NCBI GenBank assembly: GCA_015520975.1
Contig: WAOZ01000086.1
Coordinates: 1 to 16,905 of the forward strand
DNA from: DHVE2 group archaeon
Lineage (GTDB): Archaea > Thermoplasmatota > Thermoplasmata > Thermoplasmatales > Aciduliprofundaceae
DNA length: 16,905 nucleotides
Reading direction: 5' to 3'
A model generated the notes under the pieces. It saw only the letters and a program-made list of their open reading frames with translations. It was not told the origin of the DNA and did no database searches. Below are positions 1-7,731 of the stretch, in pieces. Numbering within the stretch: the stretch's first letter is position 1; the number at the start of each line of letters is the position of its first letter. A program made the translations under genes and the position numbers.

Positions 1-759
1 GGTTATGATGGCGCCCGCATGGCCCATTCTCTTTCCCGGGGGTGCGGATCTCCCTGTTATGTAAGCAACCACAGGTTTTGTGACATTTTCTTGAATATAC
101 TCCGCCGCCTCTTCTTCCGCGGTTCCGCCGATCTCTCCAACCAGAACTATGGCTTCGGTATCGCTGTCTTTCTCGAACATGGCCAGAACATCAACGAAAT
201 TCAGCCCAGTTATCCTATCGCCTCCGAGCCCTATCACAACGCTTTCACCATATCCGCTCTGCGTAAGCGCGTTTACTATCTCGTATGTGAGCGTACCGCT
301 CCTTGAAGCCACTGCGACGGTGCCCTCTCTGAATATGTGGTTGGGCATAATGCCTATCTTGGTTTTTCCCGGGACCGTTATGCCCGGGCCATTTGGACCT
401 ATTACCGTATGTCCGTGCGTTCTGGCGTAGTTTACTATATCCATTGCGTCATGGAGTGGAACTTTTTCTGTGAGAATATATACAACACGAATACCGTGGT
501 ACATGGCCTCAAACGCAGCATCCTTCACAAAGCGTGCCGGTACGGCTATCATTGTTGCATCTGGCTCGTGGTCCATAGCTTTCTCAACGGTATCGTATAC
601 AGGCACATTATTGTGCACATACATGCCACCCTTACCCGGCGTTACGCCTGCCACGACCTTGGCACCGAATTTTATCATCTCACCGCTGTGAAACAGTCCC
701 TGATGTCCGGTGATTCCCTGAACTATTATTCTCGTGTTCTCATCAATAATGACGCTCAT
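1..759 (-). CDS. sucD: Succinyl-CoA synthetase alpha subunit (3' end cut by window edge)
   Basis: This is the CoA-binding alpha subunit of succinyl-CoA synthetase (ADP/GDP-forming), which with SucC interconverts succinyl-CoA and succinate plus a nucleoside triphosphate in the cytoplasm. The 253 visible residues show the N-terminal CoA-binding Rossmann region with ITGHQG (16-21), GPNGPG (121-126), SRSGTLTYE (152-160) and GEIGG (208-212). GHAGAI (245-250) carries the catalytic phosphohistidine at His246. About 35-40 C-terminal residues lie outside the window, judging by the usual family length of about 290. The ATG at 759 is preceded by GGAGGG, and it overlaps the sucC stop codon in an ATGA arrangement, so the pair is translationally coupled as expected for a 1:1 complex. 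As the last visible gene of the operon, it may provide ATP from succinyl-CoA or activate the succinate made upstream. Identification is secure; direction in the cell is not known. Confidence 0.96.
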   Translation of the reverse strand, partial: MSVIIDENTRIIVQGITGHQGLFHSGEMIKFGAKVVAGVTPGKGGMYVHNNVPVYDTVEKAMDHEPDATMIAVPARFVKDAAFEAMYHGIRVVYILTEKVPLHDAMDIVNYARTHGHTVIGPNGPGITVPGKTKIGIMPNHIFREGTVAVASRSGTLTYEIVNALTQSGYGESVVIGLGGDRITGLNFVDVLAMFEKDSDTEAIVLVGEIGGTAEEEAAEYIQENVTKPVVAYITGRSAPPGKRMGHAGAIIT

Positions 760-1862
760 TCTTTTCCCTCCATAATGTTTTTAAGTGTCTGTATTGCGGT
801 TCTCATATCAGGATATGCATGGATGCCTTTCTGCCTTAGCATCTCCCTGCCCTCATCTTCGTGAACTCCGCTGAGCCTGACAACTACAGGAATCTGGATA
901 TTGAATTCCTCTTTGGCAGCTATTATTCCCTTTGCCACGGTATCGCACTTGGTCACACCGCCGAATATATTCACCAGTATCGCGCGTGGCTCTGCTTTTA
1001 AAACATACTTAAACGCGTTTTTCGTTATTTCCACACTATCTGTGCCTCCAAGGTCCAGAAAGTTCCGTGGTTTTAAGCCGTAAAGCAACAGTACATCAAG
1101 CGTGGCCATAGTCAACCCGGCGCCGTTGGCGATCACGCCCACATCGCCATCCATTTCTATGAATGCGTAGCCTGCCATAGAAGCTTCTCTTTCAAGGGGA
1201 GTCTTTTCTTCCTTGTTCTCCTCTATGTCCGGGTGCCTGTAAAGCGCATCGGTGTCTATGATAACTTTGGAATCTGCGGCTATGAGTTTTCCGTCCGATA
1301 GAACAAGAGGATTTATTTCCACCAGCTCTGCATCATATTCTCTCATAAGCCTGTATAGATTCATAAGTATGTCAGAAAACTGCTTTGAAATCTCGCCTTT
1401 GAATCCCATCTTTTCAGCAAGCATTCGGGCGATAAACGGCTGCATCCCGATATCGGGGTCTATTCTGTACTTGAATATTTTCTCATCGGGAACGCTTTCT
1501 ATTTCAACGCCACCCTCTGGAGAGCACATAACCATGGGAGAGCGAGATGAACGGTCTATGAGCAGACTTAGATAATACTCTTTTTCGATGCTCAGTTTCT
1601 TTTCAACGAGGATTGCATGCACTTTGTGACCCTTAATGGTTATATTGAGTATCTCTCTGGCAATTTTCCGTGCTTCGTCCAAATTTGACGCAAATTTCAC
1701 ACCGCCGCTTTTGCCTCTGCCTCCTGTGAGAACCTGCGCTTTTAGCACCACATCTCCATCGACAGTTTTTATTTCTTCGGGGTCAAAAACTACAAACCCG
1801 TCGGGTACGGGTATTCCGTACTTCCTAAACAATGCCTTTCCTTGGTATTCGTAAAGATTCAT
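756..1862 (-). CDS. sucC: Succinyl-CoA synthetase beta subunit (ADP/GDP-forming)
   Basis: The 368-residue beta subunit carries the ATP-grasp nucleotide-binding domain. It begins MNLYEYQGK, the family signature, and has the nucleotide-binding stretch around 41-54 (GGRGKSGG), the metal-binding region VEINPLVL (181-188), IANGAGLTMATLD (244-256), DLGGTDS (270-276) and NIFGGVTKCD (298-307). Length is slightly below the common bacterial 388 residues but no motif is missing. The start at 1862 has GGAGGTG eight bases upstream. It follows the malic enzyme gene by 18 bases, the largest gap in the operon, and its stop overlaps the start of sucD by four bases. Together with sucD it is the carbon-side partner of the fumarate reductase/succinate dehydrogenase genes upstream in the same operon. 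Confidence 0.97.
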   Translation of the reverse strand: MNLYEYQGKALFRKYGIPVPDGFVVFDPEEIKTVDGDVVLKAQVLTGGRGKSGGVKFASNLDEARKIAREILNITIKGHKVHAILVEKKLSIEKEYYLSLLIDRSSRSPMVMCSPEGGVEIESVPDEKIFKYRIDPDIGMQPFIARMLAEKMGFKGEISKQFSDILMNLYRLMREYDAELVEINPLVLSDGKLIAADSKVIIDTDALYRHPDIEENKEEKTPLEREASMAGYAFIEMDGDVGVIANGAGLTMATLDVLLLYGLKPRNFLDLGGTDSVEITKNAFKYVLKAEPRAILVNIFGGVTKCDTVAKGIIAAKEEFNIQIPVVVRLSGVHEDEGREMLRQKGIHAYPDMRTAIQTLKNIMEGKE

Positions 1863-1880
1863 AAATACACCTCCAGATTT

Positions 1881-3191
1881 TCATTTTATCACACCCTTAT
1901 CCATAAGAGCTTTCAGGCTGTTTCGCGATTCTTCTATAATGCGTTTTGCGTGTTCGTATTCCTCTTCCCATGTGGTTTTTATGCGGGCAATATTCTGCTC
2001 CACCGCTTTCGTGGCCACCGCCGCCGCCTCACGCGGAAAGACTTCCCAGTCCTGCATGCTTGGGAGAATGTGCTCTTCTGATAATCCTTGCTCCTCTGCA
2101 ACCTTTGCAAGCTCGTACGCGGCGGCTATGGCCATCTCATCTGTGATGGTCTTCGCCCGTACATCAAGCGCTCCTCTGAATATTCCCGGGAAGCCCAGAG
2201 AATTGTTCACCTGATTGGGAAAATCACTTCTACCGGTGCCAACAATCCTGGCACCCGCTTCCTTCGCCTCATCGGGCCAGATTTCCGGAACGGGATTTGC
2301 AAGTGGAAACACTATGGCATCATCGTTCATCTCGCGGATCCACTCTTTCTTTATGACTCCGGGCCCGGGTCGTGTGAACGATATGAGAACATCTGCGCCT
2401 CTCAATGCGTCAACGGTGGTGCCCATAATGTTATCCGCGTTGGTTTTTCTGAGCATACAGCCTCTGTACGGGAACAGCCTGCCGAGATCCATGTGCTGGT
2501 GAAGCACCGTGGGCACGCCATTCACCAGTTCCACGACTCTTATATTCCCAGGCTTAACTCCTGCCTGTATGAGAAGACGGATCGTCGCGCTGCCTGCGGC
2601 TCCCACACCGAGCGCGGCGACGGTAATTTCGTCCATTTTCTTCCCAACGATTTTTAGCGCGTTGATCAACGCTGCGAGAACCACCGTTGCCGTGCCCTGC
2701 TGATCATCGTGCCATACAGGTATATCAAGCTCTTTTCTCAGCCTTTCTAAAATGTAGAAGCATTTTGGAGAGGCAATATCCTCAAGATTTATCCCGCCGA
2801 ATGTGGGCGCGATGAGTTTTATGACCTCTATGAATTTATCGGGATCCTTCGTGTCAACCATAACGGGAAATGCATCCACACCACCAAGGTGCTTGAAAAG
2901 CAGCGCTTTGCCTTCCATTACGGGCAATCCCGCGTGTGGTCCTATGTCACCGAGCCCGAGAATTCGGGTTGCATCGCTCACCACGGCAACATAGTTTCCC
3001 TTATTTGTGTATTCAAAAACCTTCTCTTTGTCTTTGGCGATCTCGCGGCAGGGCTCAGCCACACCCGGTGTGTACCATATCCCAAAATCTGCGGTGTTTC
3101 GCACCGGTACCTTTGGGAGAACCTGCACCTTTCCCCTGTAAAATCTGTGCATATCAAGCGCTTTCTTTTTAATATCCTCCACATTTGTCAT
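1881..3191 (-). CDS. Malic enzyme (NAD(P)-dependent, decarboxylating, short form)
   Basis: This 436-residue enzyme oxidatively decarboxylates malate to pyruvate and CO2 with NAD(P)+. Visible motifs are YTPGVAEPC (40-48), SDATRILGLGDIG (72-84), the catalytic-lysine region VMEGKALLFK (91-100, Lys95), metal-binding NLEDI (135-139) and HDDQQGTA (161-168), the Rossmann motif GVGAAGS (195-201), FPLANP (295-300) and GRSDFPNQVNNS (320-331). It is the short prokaryotic form without the phosphotransacetylase domain. An acidic residue (Glu221) at the end of the second Rossmann strand would favour NAD over NADP; this is a weak inference. The C-terminal 40 residues are highly charged and probably helical. 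The gene follows the LUD gene by 7 bases and has GAGGTG upstream. In this operon it could make pyruvate and NAD(P)H from malate, feeding the reductant that the HdrA-GltD fusion upstream could use. Confidence 0.95.
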   Translation of the reverse strand: MTNVEDIKKKALDMHRFYRGKVQVLPKVPVRNTADFGIWYTPGVAEPCREIAKDKEKVFEYTNKGNYVAVVSDATRILGLGDIGPHAGLPVMEGKALLFKHLGGVDAFPVMVDTKDPDKFIEVIKLIAPTFGGINLEDIASPKCFYILERLRKELDIPVWHDDQQGTATVVLAALINALKIVGKKMDEITVAALGVGAAGSATIRLLIQAGVKPGNIRVVELVNGVPTVLHQHMDLGRLFPYRGCMLRKTNADNIMGTTVDALRGADVLISFTRPGPGVIKKEWIREMNDDAIVFPLANPVPEIWPDEAKEAGARIVGTGRSDFPNQVNNSLGFPGIFRGALDVRAKTITDEMAIAAAYELAKVAEEQGLSEEHILPSMQDWEVFPREAAAVATKAVEQNIARIKTTWEEEYEHAKRIIEESRNSLKALMDKGVIK

Positions 3192-3198
3192 TATGCCT

Positions 3199-4467
3199 TC
3201 ACCTCACACCATTTTTCGCGAGTTCGAGAATCTCCTCCGCGAACTCGCGTACTGGTTGAGGTACAAGGCCTCGACTTACTAAATCTTTGCGCAACTGAGT
3301 AACCATGGTCACAGTGTCTATGCCCAGAGGGCACATAACCTTGCATCTCCCGCAGCGCAGGCATGTATAAGCTTCTGGTGCAGCGCCTTCGAATCCAACA
3401 GTGGTGAAAGCGTCCCATATTGTGCCTATGCCACCCATATATTGCTGACCGTAATGTCCGGCAGTAACCGCATACACGGGACATTCGTACAGACATGCAC
3501 CGCAGCGCAGACAGTAAAGTGCCTCTCTGTAAACCGGGTGCTTCGCCATTTCACTGCGCCCGTTGTCTAAAAATACCACATGCAGCTCTCTGGGTCCATG
3601 GGCACCATACGTGGTAACTTTCTCTATATCTCCTGTTTTGCTTGGTCCTGAAATAAGATTCACATATGCTGGTATCCTGTAATTTGCGTATCTCCAGGTT
3701 ACCTCTGCCGTTTTGAACGCGTCATTCAGCGTGGGCACGATCTTCTCAATGCCGATGAGCGCGATCTGCACAGGCGGGGCGCCTATGCTCAATCTTGCGT
3801 TCCCCTCGTTCTCTATTATGAACATCGTCCCGGTATCCGCAGAGATCACATTTGCGCCGTTTATGCCTATATCTGCCTTGAAATATTTTTCACGGAGAAT
3901 CTTTCTGACCGTGGCCACTTCTTTCGCGATATCTGGCGGAATGCTTTCACCTGTGAAATCGCTCAAAAGCCGGGCAACATCTTCACGCGGGATATTGATC
4001 GCCGGGCTGAGTATGTGCATTGGTCTCGTGTTCAGCAACTGAACGATGAACTCTCCGAGATCCGTCTCATACACTTCGTTTCCCATAGATTCGAGAAACT
4101 GGCGCAGATGTATTTCCTCCGATGTTAGGCTTTTGCTCTTCACTATTGTTTTGTTTCTGCCCACAAGATCTTCGAAAATACTGTACGCCTGTTCTTTTGT
4201 CTTTGCGAGATAACAGTGACCGTGATTTTCCTCTATAGCATCGCACGCGCTTTTTCTCAGTTCGTCCATATGCGAGATCGAGTATTCTTTTATTTTTCGG
4301 ACCTCTTCGGCGAGGGTGATTGTATGAGGAAACTTTTTAAGCGCGTTCGCACGGTTTTTGCGATAGGAATCTATTGCTCTATCCAGCGCTATGCGGGTGC
4401 GCTCGTTTTCCGCACCGAATTTTATTATTCTGTCCACATACTCTTCGTATATTCTATCCATGCTCAT
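3199..4467 (-). CDS. LutB/LldF-like LUD-domain protein with two [4Fe-4S] ferredoxin motifs
   Basis: The 422-residue protein resembles LutB/LldF, the iron-sulfur subunit of the LutABC L-lactate oxidation system. It has an N-terminal LUD domain (roughly 60-300) with KSKSLTSEEIHL (110-121), GANVISADTGT (204-214), NEGN (220-223) and GPSKTGDIE (274-282). After it come two ferredoxin motifs, Cys319/322/325/329 and Cys369/372/375/379, each CxxCxxCxxxCP. The start at 4467 has GGAGGT and overlaps the preceding CCG-protein stop in ATGA, so the two are co-translated, as LutA and LutB are. LutC is not in the window and no D/L-lactate flavoprotein is present, so lactate oxidation is only one option. The setting, directly behind fumarate reductase and Hdr genes, suggests that it passes electrons between a hydroxy-acid or a disulfide and the iron-sulfur chain. 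The fold assignment is firm; the substrate is unknown. Confidence 0.85.
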   Translation of the reverse strand: MSMDRIYEEYVDRIIKFGAENERTRIALDRAIDSYRKNRANALKKFPHTITLAEEVRKIKEYSISHMDELRKSACDAIEENHGHCYLAKTKEQAYSIFEDLVGRNKTIVKSKSLTSEEIHLRQFLESMGNEVYETDLGEFIVQLLNTRPMHILSPAINIPREDVARLLSDFTGESIPPDIAKEVATVRKILREKYFKADIGINGANVISADTGTMFIIENEGNARLSIGAPPVQIALIGIEKIVPTLNDAFKTAEVTWRYANYRIPAYVNLISGPSKTGDIEKVTTYGAHGPRELHVVFLDNGRSEMAKHPVYREALYCLRCGACLYECPVYAVTAGHYGQQYMGGIGTIWDAFTTVGFEGAAPEAYTCLRCGRCKVMCPLGIDTVTMVTQLRKDLVSRGLVPQPVREFAEEILELAKNGVR

Positions 4468-5210
4468 TCTGATACCTCCACGAGCACTTCATCAACAAGA
4501 TTGGCGATGAATTTCACCTCCACATCCCTGTGTCCGAACTCTTTGCCCGCTTTAAATGCGTGATATCCGTTGGCACATGTTGTTGTCAGAACATCCACAT
4601 TCAGCGGCTCCACATCCCTTCTCAGAACATTATCTGCCACATACGGCATCAGGGGATTCATGGTTATTTCGAGCCAGCTACCCGGGCATGGAGCGATGTC
4701 CCACGGCTTGGTACCCCGGGCTTCCATATCTGGATGTTCAAATTCCACAAGCTTCAATTTTGGAACCATTTTCAGGACTGCGCGCGGCTCTTTCACCACG
4801 CCCGAATATCTACCAAGGCGGCAGCCATCATGGATGAGCACTCTTTTTTCATACTCTCTGAACACGGGTCTCTTCGAGGATAATTCGCGATGTAGATACT
4901 GCACCACATGTATAACCGGAATTTTTCGAGGGATGTCTTTGAGTGTGTAGTTCCAGACATAATACGACGCTGCAAAGGGGGTGACCGCCACATCCGCACC
5001 GCTGTTCTCCATAAGTTTAACGAGTACGGGTGCGATTTCACGCATCTGTTTACCGTACCCAAGCGCACCGAGCCCTTCAGCGCAAACCACTTCGTCATCC
5101 AGGTACACGGGCTCATGGCCCAGTTTATTCACAAGGCTTGTCATGGCATCGTTAACCTCGGTGATTCCCAGATGCTCTGCCGAGCCCCAGCCATAAATAA
5201 GCACCTTCAT
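4464..5210 (-). CDS. Divergent CCG-domain (HdrB/LutA/SdhE-like) protein with few cysteines
   Basis: This 248-residue soluble protein keeps the shape of a CCG-domain protein: IHDGCRLGR at 126-134 followed by EPRAVLKMVP matches the HDPCxLGR…PRxVL…P pattern of LutA, SdhE and HdrB. The cluster ligands are largely gone. Only four cysteines remain (43, 130, 175, 212): the first CC pair is VC, the usual Cys after TP is replaced (TPFAASYY), CCGxGG is PCPGSW, and the final CxxC is CANG. It may hold an unusual or conventional iron-sulfur cluster, or be structural. The start is set at the ATG at 5210, seven bases after GAGGTGG; an in-frame GTG at 5219 lies inside that ribosome binding site and is rejected. 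It begins 10 bases after the flavoprotein stop and overlaps the LUD gene by four bases. Known relatives accept electrons from flavoprotein partners; here its partner could be either neighbour. Confidence 0.75.
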   Translation of the reverse strand: MKVLIYGWGSAEHLGITEVNDAMTSLVNKLGHEPVYLDDEVVCAEGLGALGYGKQMREIAPVLVKLMENSGADVAVTPFAASYYVWNYTLKDIPRKIPVIHVVQYLHRELSSKRPVFREYEKRVLIHDGCRLGRYSGVVKEPRAVLKMVPKLKLVEFEHPDMEARGTKPWDIAPCPGSWLEITMNPLMPYVADNVLRRDVEPLNVDVLTTTCANGYHAFKAGKEFGHRDVEVKFIANLVDEVLVEVSE

Positions 5211-5220
5211 CCAGACCACC

Positions 5221-6918
5221 TCATAAAAGCACGGGCAGGTCTATCTTGCGTTCGATCACTTTTCTGCCTCTGTAATCTGGAAGCAGTATGGGCGAGCGTC
5301 TGTGTTTTGGCACATTGAGTGTCTCCATTATTGCTGCGTATTTTTTCACATGGGCGAGGCTCAGGGTTGAGGGCTTGCCACGACTTTTTGCGACACGAGC
5401 CGCACTGATACCCGCTCTTCTTCCGAAGACATTGTAATCCAAAAGAGAGTTTCCCATCAGCCTGTTCTTACCGTGCACGCCTCCTTCAACCTCGCCACCT
5501 GCGAAGAATCTTGGATACGGCGTGCCATCCGCTTTTATAACCTGCGCGTTTGCGTTGATTTCCACGCCTCCGTTCTGATAATGTAATGTCGGGAACACAA
5601 GTATGGGATCCTGAGTCATATCAATGCCGAATCGTTTGTACATTCTGTACATCGCATCCAGATTTTTGCGTATTGTTCCCTTCCCGCGAAGTTCTTCAAT
5701 CATGGGAGAATCGAGCCACACGCCGCGCATTCCGGTGGGTGTGCGCACACAGTTTCCGCGTGCATAGCACTCTCTTATGAACGCTGCTGCTTCCACATCT
5801 CTGGGTTCAAGCGGAAATACGAAGGGTTCTCCGTATCTGTTTACAGGTGTGGCGCCCATACCGCGCACCTTTTCAGTTATGAGCAGTCCCACGATCTGCT
5901 CTGGATACGCGGCACCTGTGGGATGGTACTGGACAGAATCAAGGTCTCTCAACCTTGCCCCGGCACGATACGCCATAACAAGCCCATCGGCGGTGGCACC
6001 ATAGTGGTTCGTGGTCGGAAAACCTCGAATATGCAGCCGCCCCCAGCCACCCGTGGCCAGAACGGTCGCTTTGGCGCGAACAACATAGTATTCCTTTGTC
6101 TCCATGTTCCACAGAACAGCGCCTCCTATCTCGCCGTCGTCGGTGGTGAGAAGCTCCACGCCCGGCGTGAATTCCAGAACAGGGATGCCAAGATTGCGTG
6201 CTTCGTCTCTTATCACACGCATTATTTCCATGCCGGTGTAATCTTTGGCAGAATGCAGGCGCATTCGTGATGTGCCGCCGCCCCAGCGCTCTATGAAATT
6301 GCCCTTCTCATCTTTATCGTACATAACGCCCAGTTCTTCATGCCATTTTATTATGAACGGTGCGTCCTCTGTGAGTGCCTTAACCAGTTCGTGTTTATTT
6401 GCGAAGTGGCCGCCGCCCATGGCATCAAGGTAATGAAGCACCGGCGAATCCCATGGTCTATCCGCGGCCTGAATACCGCCCTGAGCCATCATAGAGTTCG
6501 CATCTCCGTGTCTGAGTTTCGTCGCGATGAGTATGTTTTCCGGCGAAATACCTTCATAAACAGCCCACAGCGCCGCAACTGTTCCAGCACCGCCGCCGCC
6601 GATTATGAGAATATCAACATCAAAATCAATCTCTGCGAGATCTATACTGTCGGGATCTATCGCGGGCCACGCTTCAAGGATATCCGCAACTTCGTTGGGA
6701 ACAATGTCCCCCTCATTTGGTCCGATGCGCAAGCTTCTTTTTCCACCCGGAGCATAATCTGGATGGAACATATTCAGAAGTTTGTCTCTCTCATCCATAC
6801 TGAGTTTGAGTTCTATTTCCTTTTCCTTGTTTTTTATTCTTTCGGGTCTGGTTTTCTCCACGAGTTCGATGCTTTCTCTCATATATTCTGGGTATCCGCG
6901 AATGAGTTTGAGTGCCAT
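5221..6918 (-). CDS. frdA: Fumarate reductase / succinate dehydrogenase flavoprotein, soluble, probably non-covalent FAD
   Basis: The 565-residue flavoprotein interconverts fumarate and succinate. Its first ~100 residues are a charged extension absent from typical FrdA; the FAD Rossmann motif GGGGAG is at 107-112. Active-site residues equivalent to those of E. coli FrdA are all visible: His332 (QYHPTG), Arg373 (EPRD), His446 (PTLHYQNGG) and Arg486 (HGKNRLMGNS). The histidine that normally carries covalent FAD (SHTVAAEGG in E. coli) is Asn141 here (NSMMAQGG), so FAD is probably non-covalent, as reported for methanogen thiol:fumarate reductase. No membrane anchor genes are nearby. The start directly abuts the stop of the iron-sulfur subunit and follows GGAGGTGG. 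Membership of the FrdA/SdhA/NadB/AprA superfamily is certain and the retained active site argues for dicarboxylate use; the physiological direction is open. Confidence 0.92.
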   Translation of the reverse strand: MALKLIRGYPEYMRESIELVEKTRPERIKNKEKEIELKLSMDERDKLLNMFHPDYAPGGKRSLRIGPNEGDIVPNEVADILEAWPAIDPDSIDLAEIDFDVDILIIGGGGAGTVAALWAVYEGISPENILIATKLRHGDANSMMAQGGIQAADRPWDSPVLHYLDAMGGGHFANKHELVKALTEDAPFIIKWHEELGVMYDKDEKGNFIERWGGGTSRMRLHSAKDYTGMEIMRVIRDEARNLGIPVLEFTPGVELLTTDDGEIGGAVLWNMETKEYYVVRAKATVLATGGWGRLHIRGFPTTNHYGATADGLVMAYRAGARLRDLDSVQYHPTGAAYPEQIVGLLITEKVRGMGATPVNRYGEPFVFPLEPRDVEAAAFIRECYARGNCVRTPTGMRGVWLDSPMIEELRGKGTIRKNLDAMYRMYKRFGIDMTQDPILVFPTLHYQNGGVEINANAQVIKADGTPYPRFFAGGEVEGGVHGKNRLMGNSLLDYNVFGRRAGISAARVAKSRGKPSTLSLAHVKKYAAIMETLNVPKHRRSPILLPDYRGRKVIERKIDLPVLL

Positions 6919-7731
6919 TCATTCCACCTCCTTTTCCCACGGGTCTTTGATGCGCTTCTCTTCGCTCTCTCTTACACGGGATTCGTAGATTTTCCTGAAC
7001 TTTTCAGGATCTTTTTCAAGAAGATTTTTAAGAATTTCGTATCCTTTTTTGTACATGCCGCGCTCAATCTCTTTGAGGCGATGCACGAGCCACGGGCTCT
7101 TTTTCTGTATGTATTTGCCGTAAAGCCGTCTGGCGAGCTGTGCCATATGGTAGTGCTGAATCTCTGCCGGGCAGCGAAGCGTGCACAGGCCGCACTGTAT
7201 GCAATCGAAACTCAGTTCTGCAACGCGTTCCACATCTCCGCGCAGACCTGCCTGAATGTAGTACATCACATCAAGCTCCTGCGGACACGATTTCGTGCAG
7301 GTGTTGCACGATACACATCTTGCAATCTCTGGATAGTACTCTAAAAGGGTGTTGGATGTGAATTCTATCTTCTCCAGATCGTACACCGCCTTGTTTGCAG
7401 GAACGAATGGTATCTGTGCGAGGTACATCCCGTCCTCCACGGTGGTCTGACATGCAAGCGCGGTTCGAAATCTGTATTCATCTCTTTTCCTGTAAATCGT
7501 GGCGCATGCACCGCAAAATCCCGCGCGGCAGCCGGAGCCTCTTATGAATCTGTACCCGGCGTATTCAAGGGCTTTCATTATGGTCAATCCTGCAGGCACG
7601 CGATACGGCTTGCCCATAACATAAATGGTTACCCAGTCCTCCGCATCTTCGGGCGGCGAGGCTGCTTTTCTTATGCTGTTCATAATTTCCTCGCTGTCTA
7701 TATCCAGCAACTCCATCTTACCGCTCAACAT
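6919..7731 (-). CDS. frdB: Fumarate reductase iron-sulfur subunit, TfrB-like without the CCG domain
   Basis: This 270-residue subunit carries electrons to or from the flavoprotein encoded next to it. An N-terminal plant-ferredoxin-type domain binds [2Fe-2S] through Cys68, Cys73, Cys76 (GCRAGFCGAC) and Cys94. It is followed by two ferredoxin motifs, CVSCNTCTKSCP (Cys139/142/145/149) and CIQCGLCTLRCP (Cys177/180/183/187). The close spacing of the two CxxCxxCxxxCP motifs is HdrC-like and differs from SdhB, which has one [4Fe-4S] and one [3Fe-4S] site. This matches the N-terminal two thirds of methanogen TfrB, whose C-terminal HdrB-like part is missing here. A charged helical tail (about 205-270) follows. 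The start at 7731 has a very strong GGAGGTGA and shares one base with the upstream stop (TAATG). The gene could hand electrons directly to the Hdr proteins. Confidence 0.9.
   Translation of the reverse strand: MLSGKMELLDIDSEEIMNSIRKAASPPEDAEDWVTIYVMGKPYRVPAGLTIMKALEYAGYRFIRGSGCRAGFCGACATIYRKRDEYRFRTALACQTTVEDGMYLAQIPFVPANKAVYDLEKIEFTSNTLLEYYPEIARCVSCNTCTKSCPQELDVMYYIQAGLRGDVERVAELSFDCIQCGLCTLRCPAEIQHYHMAQLARRLYGKYIQKKSPWLVHRLKEIERGMYKKGYEILKNLLEKDPEKFRKIYESRVRESEEKRIKDPWEKEVE

Noticed and set aside
19..864. Several plus-strand open frames opposite sucD and sucC, and similar ones opposite every gene in the operon
   Set aside because: They are antisense shadows of well-identified genes, with no family features and no ribosome binding sites.
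3199..5210. Calling the CCG and LUD genes lutA and lutB outright
   Set aside because: The CCG protein lacks most LutA cysteines, LutC is missing and the context is fumarate/Hdr metabolism, so the lactate names would overstate what is known.
5211..5219. GTG start at 5219 for the CCG-like protein
   Set aside because: The GTG is part of the ribosome binding site for the ATG at 5210, which matches the family N-terminus (MKVLIYG).
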